Positions 61,573 through 64,000 of a DNA stretch of 64,000 nucleotides are shown here, in pieces. Location: the NCBI GenBank assembly GCA_963723205.1, contig CAVRQC010000041.1:124001-188000 (forward strand), given 5' to 3'. Within the stretch, counting starts at the first letter, position 1; each line of letters starts with the position of its first letter. This DNA is from CAVQBP01 sp963723205. Lineage in GTDB: Bacteria > Bacteroidota > Ignavibacteria > Ignavibacteriales > Ignavibacteriaceae. The notes beneath the pieces are model-generated. The model saw only the letters and a list, made by a program, of their open reading frames with translations, was not told the origin of the DNA and did no database searches. A program made the translations under genes and the position numbers.

Positions 61573-64000
61573 TTACCTTGCGAAAATTATATTACTATGA
61601 TCAAATAACTTATAAGTTTTTACTTTAATAAAATCAATTATAAGAAAAACAATTATTGCTTCAGCCCAAACAAATATTGCCGGTCCCCATCCCATTGCAG
61701 GAAGCAAGATGCCATACACAGTAATAATTGTAGCAATTGCCTGGGTTATTATTACTGCAAAAAAGAGTGGTTTAGCCGGTTTTACGGACCAAAAGTTACC
61801 CTTAGTCCTTGCTATAAAAACAGTTAAATGTCCGGCAACCGAAAGCTTAAGATATATAAACGATTGCAGAACATTTTGGTCGAAATGAAACCAGTTAATA
61901 CCTACATACAATACAAAAAAGGATTCAATAACCCCGAGAATACCAAGCATTGTTGCTATGCCGAGTATTGTCCGCATATTCCATTGCTCTGGTTTGTTCG
62001 CATACATTACATTATCATATGCAATGGTCATTATCGGGGCATCATTTAACAAAGCAAGCAACACAATCATCAATGCGGTAACAGGATAGAAATTGAAAAT
62101 TATGATCGATGCGGTTATAAATAAAAGCACTCTGATCGTCTCCGCAATACGGTAAATGGCATAATTTGTCATTCTCTGGAATATTTTCCTGCTTTGCTTT
62201 ATAGCATCTATAATTACTGACAGACCAGGTCTTGTAAGGACAATAGCAGCAGCTGATTTAGCAGCATCTGTTGCACCGGCTACTGCAATCCCTGCATCGG
62301 CTTTTTTTAGTGCAGGAGCATCATTTACACCGTCACCTGTCATACCTACAATATGCCCTTTCTCCTGAAGCAATTCAACAATGTGGTATTTATGCTCGGG
62401 AAATACCTGAGCAAAACCATCAGCTTCTTCAACAATTTTACTAGCTTGTCTATCCGATTTATCTAAAAATTCTGAAGCTTCTATAATATTAGTACCAAGA
62501 TTAACCTGACGGGATATTTCTTTTGCAATTGCAGTGTGATCACCTGTTACCATTTTTACATCTAACCCCATTTCTTTTGCAGTTTTAATTGTATCGGCAG
62601 AATCATCTCTTGGAGGATCATGTAATGCAATTAAACCAACGTACTGCCAATTCCCACTTTTATTAGTTATAGCTACACCAAGTGCTCTGTATCCCTTACC
62701 TGCAAATTGATTTACACTGTCTTTAATTTTGACTTCAAGGTTTTTATTATCTCCTATTAATGATAGTATTGCTTGTGGTGCACCTTTAGCAACTTTAAAC
62801 TGATTACCTTGCGAATCAATTACATTTGCTTCAGTTCTTTTTGAAACAGGATCGAATGGTTTAAAGTTTTCAACTTTGTAAGTTTCGGAATTATCATCTA
62901 CAGCGTTCAGATCTTTAGCTCTGGTAATAATTGCATTATCTATAGGATCTTTATCTTCTTCTTTTGATGCGAGCGTACCGAAAAGCATCACGTCTTTTTC
63001 TTCGTAAGTGTTGAACATAACGGTTTCAGCAACGGAGATCTTGTTTTGGGTTATAGTCCCGGTTTTATCAGAACACAATACATCCATTCCCGACATTTCC
63101 TCAATGGAAACCAATTTACTAACAATAGCTTCTTTCTTGGCAAGGGCTATTGCTCCTATAGCTAAAGTTACCGACATAACGGCCGGAAGGGCTACCGGTA
63201 TTGCCGCAACTGTTAATACTAAGGCAAATTGAAGTGTGGCAAGAAAGCTTTCATGACGGTACAATGCAACAACAAATATAACAGCAACTAAAATTACTGC
63301 TAACAATATAAGGTAATCGCCTATCTTAATAATTGCTTTTTGAAAATGACTCTGCGTTTTTGCTTCTTCAACTAATTTTGCGGTTTTTCCGAAGAAAGTA
63401 TTCATTGCAGTGGCTACAACAACTGCGAGCATTTCTCCCTGACGGACTATTGAACCGGCAAATCCAACATCTGATTCATGCTTTTCAACAGGCAAAGATT
63501 CACCGGTTAAAGCAGATTCATCAACCATCAGGTATTCACCCTCCAGGAATTTAACATCGGCTGGTATACTATCACCTAATCGAATTTTTATAATATCTCC
63601 GGGGACAAGTTCCTTTGCAGGTATTCGAAGCCATTTATTATCACGAAAAACCCGTGCAACCAAGGCAAGCTTTTGTTTTAACAATTCTATAGCGTTGTCA
63701 GCTTTATGTTCCTGCCAGAATCCAACAATCGCATTCAATAAAAGCAAAGCGAAGATTATCCAGAAATCTTCCCAATGCTGTATCAATGCTGAAAGAACTA
63801 TTGCTATTTCTATCATCCAGGGGATTGGCCCCCAGAAGTAACTTAAAAATTTTAATATAGGATTTACTTTCTTTTCAGTTATTTCGTTTAATCCATATTT
63901 TTTTATTCTTTCCTGTACTTCGGAATTGCTTAAACCTTTTTCCTTAGTAGTATTAAATTCTTTTAAAATATCTTCAATATTTTTGGACTGAAAATCGCTT
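61573..64000 (-). CDS. P-type proton-translocating ATPase, type IIIA (5' end beyond window)
   Basis: The frame is open from the stop at 61573 to the right edge; about 808 residues are visible. The N-terminal cation-ATPase domain is partly seen (GLSNSEVQERIKKYGLNEIT). Then come PADVKFLEGEYLMVDESALTGES (actuator), the phosphorylation loop CSDKTGTITQNKI, KGAPQAIL (nucleotide site), MVTGDHTAIAKEI and TGDGVNDAPALKKADAGIAV, then C-terminal helices. The pattern matches plasma-membrane H+-ATPases of the Pma1 type, found in some bacteria and archaea. It exports H+ using ATP. The first ATG inside the window (63816) is not the start. Confidence 0.93.
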   Translation of the reverse strand, partial: SDFQSKNIEDILKEFNTTKEKGLSNSEVQERIKKYGLNEITEKKVNPILKFLSYFWGPIPWMIEIAIVLSALIQHWEDFWIIFALLLLNAIVGFWQEHKADNAIELLKQKLALVARVFRDNKWLRIPAKELVPGDIIKIRLGDSIPADVKFLEGEYLMVDESALTGESLPVEKHESDVGFAGSIVRQGEMLAVVVATAMNTFFGKTAKLVEEAKTQSHFQKAIIKIGDYLILLAVILVAVIFVVALYRHESFLATLQFALVLTVAAIPVALPAVMSVTLAIGAIALAKKEAIVSKLVSIEEMSGMDVLCSDKTGTITQNKISVAETVMFNTYEEKDVMLFGTLASKEEDKDPIDNAIITRAKDLNAVDDNSETYKVENFKPFDPVSKRTEANVIDSQGNQFKVAKGAPQAILSLIGDNKNLEVKIKDSVNQFAGKGYRALGVAITNKSGNWQYVGLIALHDPPRDDSADTIKTAKEMGLDVKMVTGDHTAIAKEISRQVNLGTNIIEASEFLDKSDRQASKIVEEADGFAQVFPEHKYHIVELLQEKGHIVGMTGDGVNDAPALKKADAGIAVAGATDAAKSAAAIVLTRPGLSVIIDAIKQSRKIFQRMTNYAIYRIAETIRVLLFITASIIIFNFYPVTALMIVLLALLNDAPIMTIAYDNVMYANKPEQWNMRTILGIATMLGILGVIESFFVLYVGINWFHFDQNVLQSFIYLKLSVAGHLTVFIARTKGNFWSVKPAKPLFFAVIITQAIATIITVYGILLPAMGWGPAIFVWAEAIIVFLIIDFIKVKTYKLFDHSNIIFAR

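Noticed and set aside
1..64000. CRISPR arrays and tRNA or rRNA genes
   Set aside because: No regularly spaced direct repeats and no rRNA sequence were seen, and no cloverleaf was recognised in the intergenic gaps; the only RNA gene supported is the SRP RNA.

Overview
The window looks like chromosomal DNA of a low-GC member of the Ignavibacteriota (Ignavibacterium/Melioribacter-like, Bacteroidota-Chlorobiota group). The clues are C-terminal type IX secretion tags on signal-peptide proteins, a TonB-dependent receptor with a carboxypeptidase-like N-terminal domain, a PorZ-like propeller protein, DUF2911, menaquinone synthesis, and many start codons with little or no Shine-Dalgarno sequence. This placement is an inference from gene content; no rRNA gene is present and no tRNA was recognised.

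Layout. 1-8.8 kb (minus strand): an Old Yellow Enzyme-type reductase cut by the window edge, then a glycan-related group of a secreted beta-helix protein, a TonB receptor and an exported cellobiose-2-epimerase-like enzyme. 9-19.3 kb: housekeeping and secretion genes (Crp-family regulator, PHP phosphatase, ribH, PorZ-like protein, ROK kinase, rsmA, PAP2 phosphatase, ubiE/menG), interrupted by an ABC-F gene carrying about eight frameshifts. 19.4-26 kb: lipoprotein, rdgB, an Mpv17-like membrane protein with a doubtful start, DUF4404, a large fusion of gluzincin-like protease, TolB-like propeller and outer-membrane barrel, and a broken DUF72 gene. 26-34 kb (minus strand): a complete TetR-controlled YbhGFSR-like efflux operon with two separate ATPases, two permeases, a membrane fusion protein and TolC, and a four-helix-bundle gene sitting inside it. 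34-46 kb: DUF2911/TPR protein, nudC, a HAD phosphatase, a decayed stretch with a NUMOD1-repeat protein, an RNase Z-like hydrolase, aldo/keto reductase, NhaC antiporter and M1 peptidase. 46.4 kb: SRP RNA. 46.6-49.7 kb: a soluble hybrid histidine kinase.

49.9-58.1 kb (plus strand) is one metabolic cluster: isocitrate-dehydrogenase-like enzyme, HD-fold protein, homoaconitase-like aconitase, MmgE/PrpD protein, a CitD-CitE fusion and CitF. Together these could interconvert a 2-oxo acid plus CO2 with an (iso)citrate-type acid and cleave it to oxaloacetate plus an acyl group. Directly behind citF lies a compact insertion sequence (58.1-59.9 kb). It has a DDE transposase in two overlapping frames, an AbrB/MazE-like small protein translationally coupled to it, an operator-like palindrome, an insulating terminator, and an identical 33-bp perfect hairpin at each end. 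The window closes with an alcohol dehydrogenase, a HEAT-repeat protein and a P-type H+-ATPase cut by the right edge.

The most unusual items are the AbrB-carrying insertion sequence with duplicated terminal hairpins, the citrate-lyase-type cluster with its fused acyl-carrier subunit, the ABC-F gene with seven same-direction frameshifts, and the stand-alone triple NUMOD1 protein beside decayed DNA.
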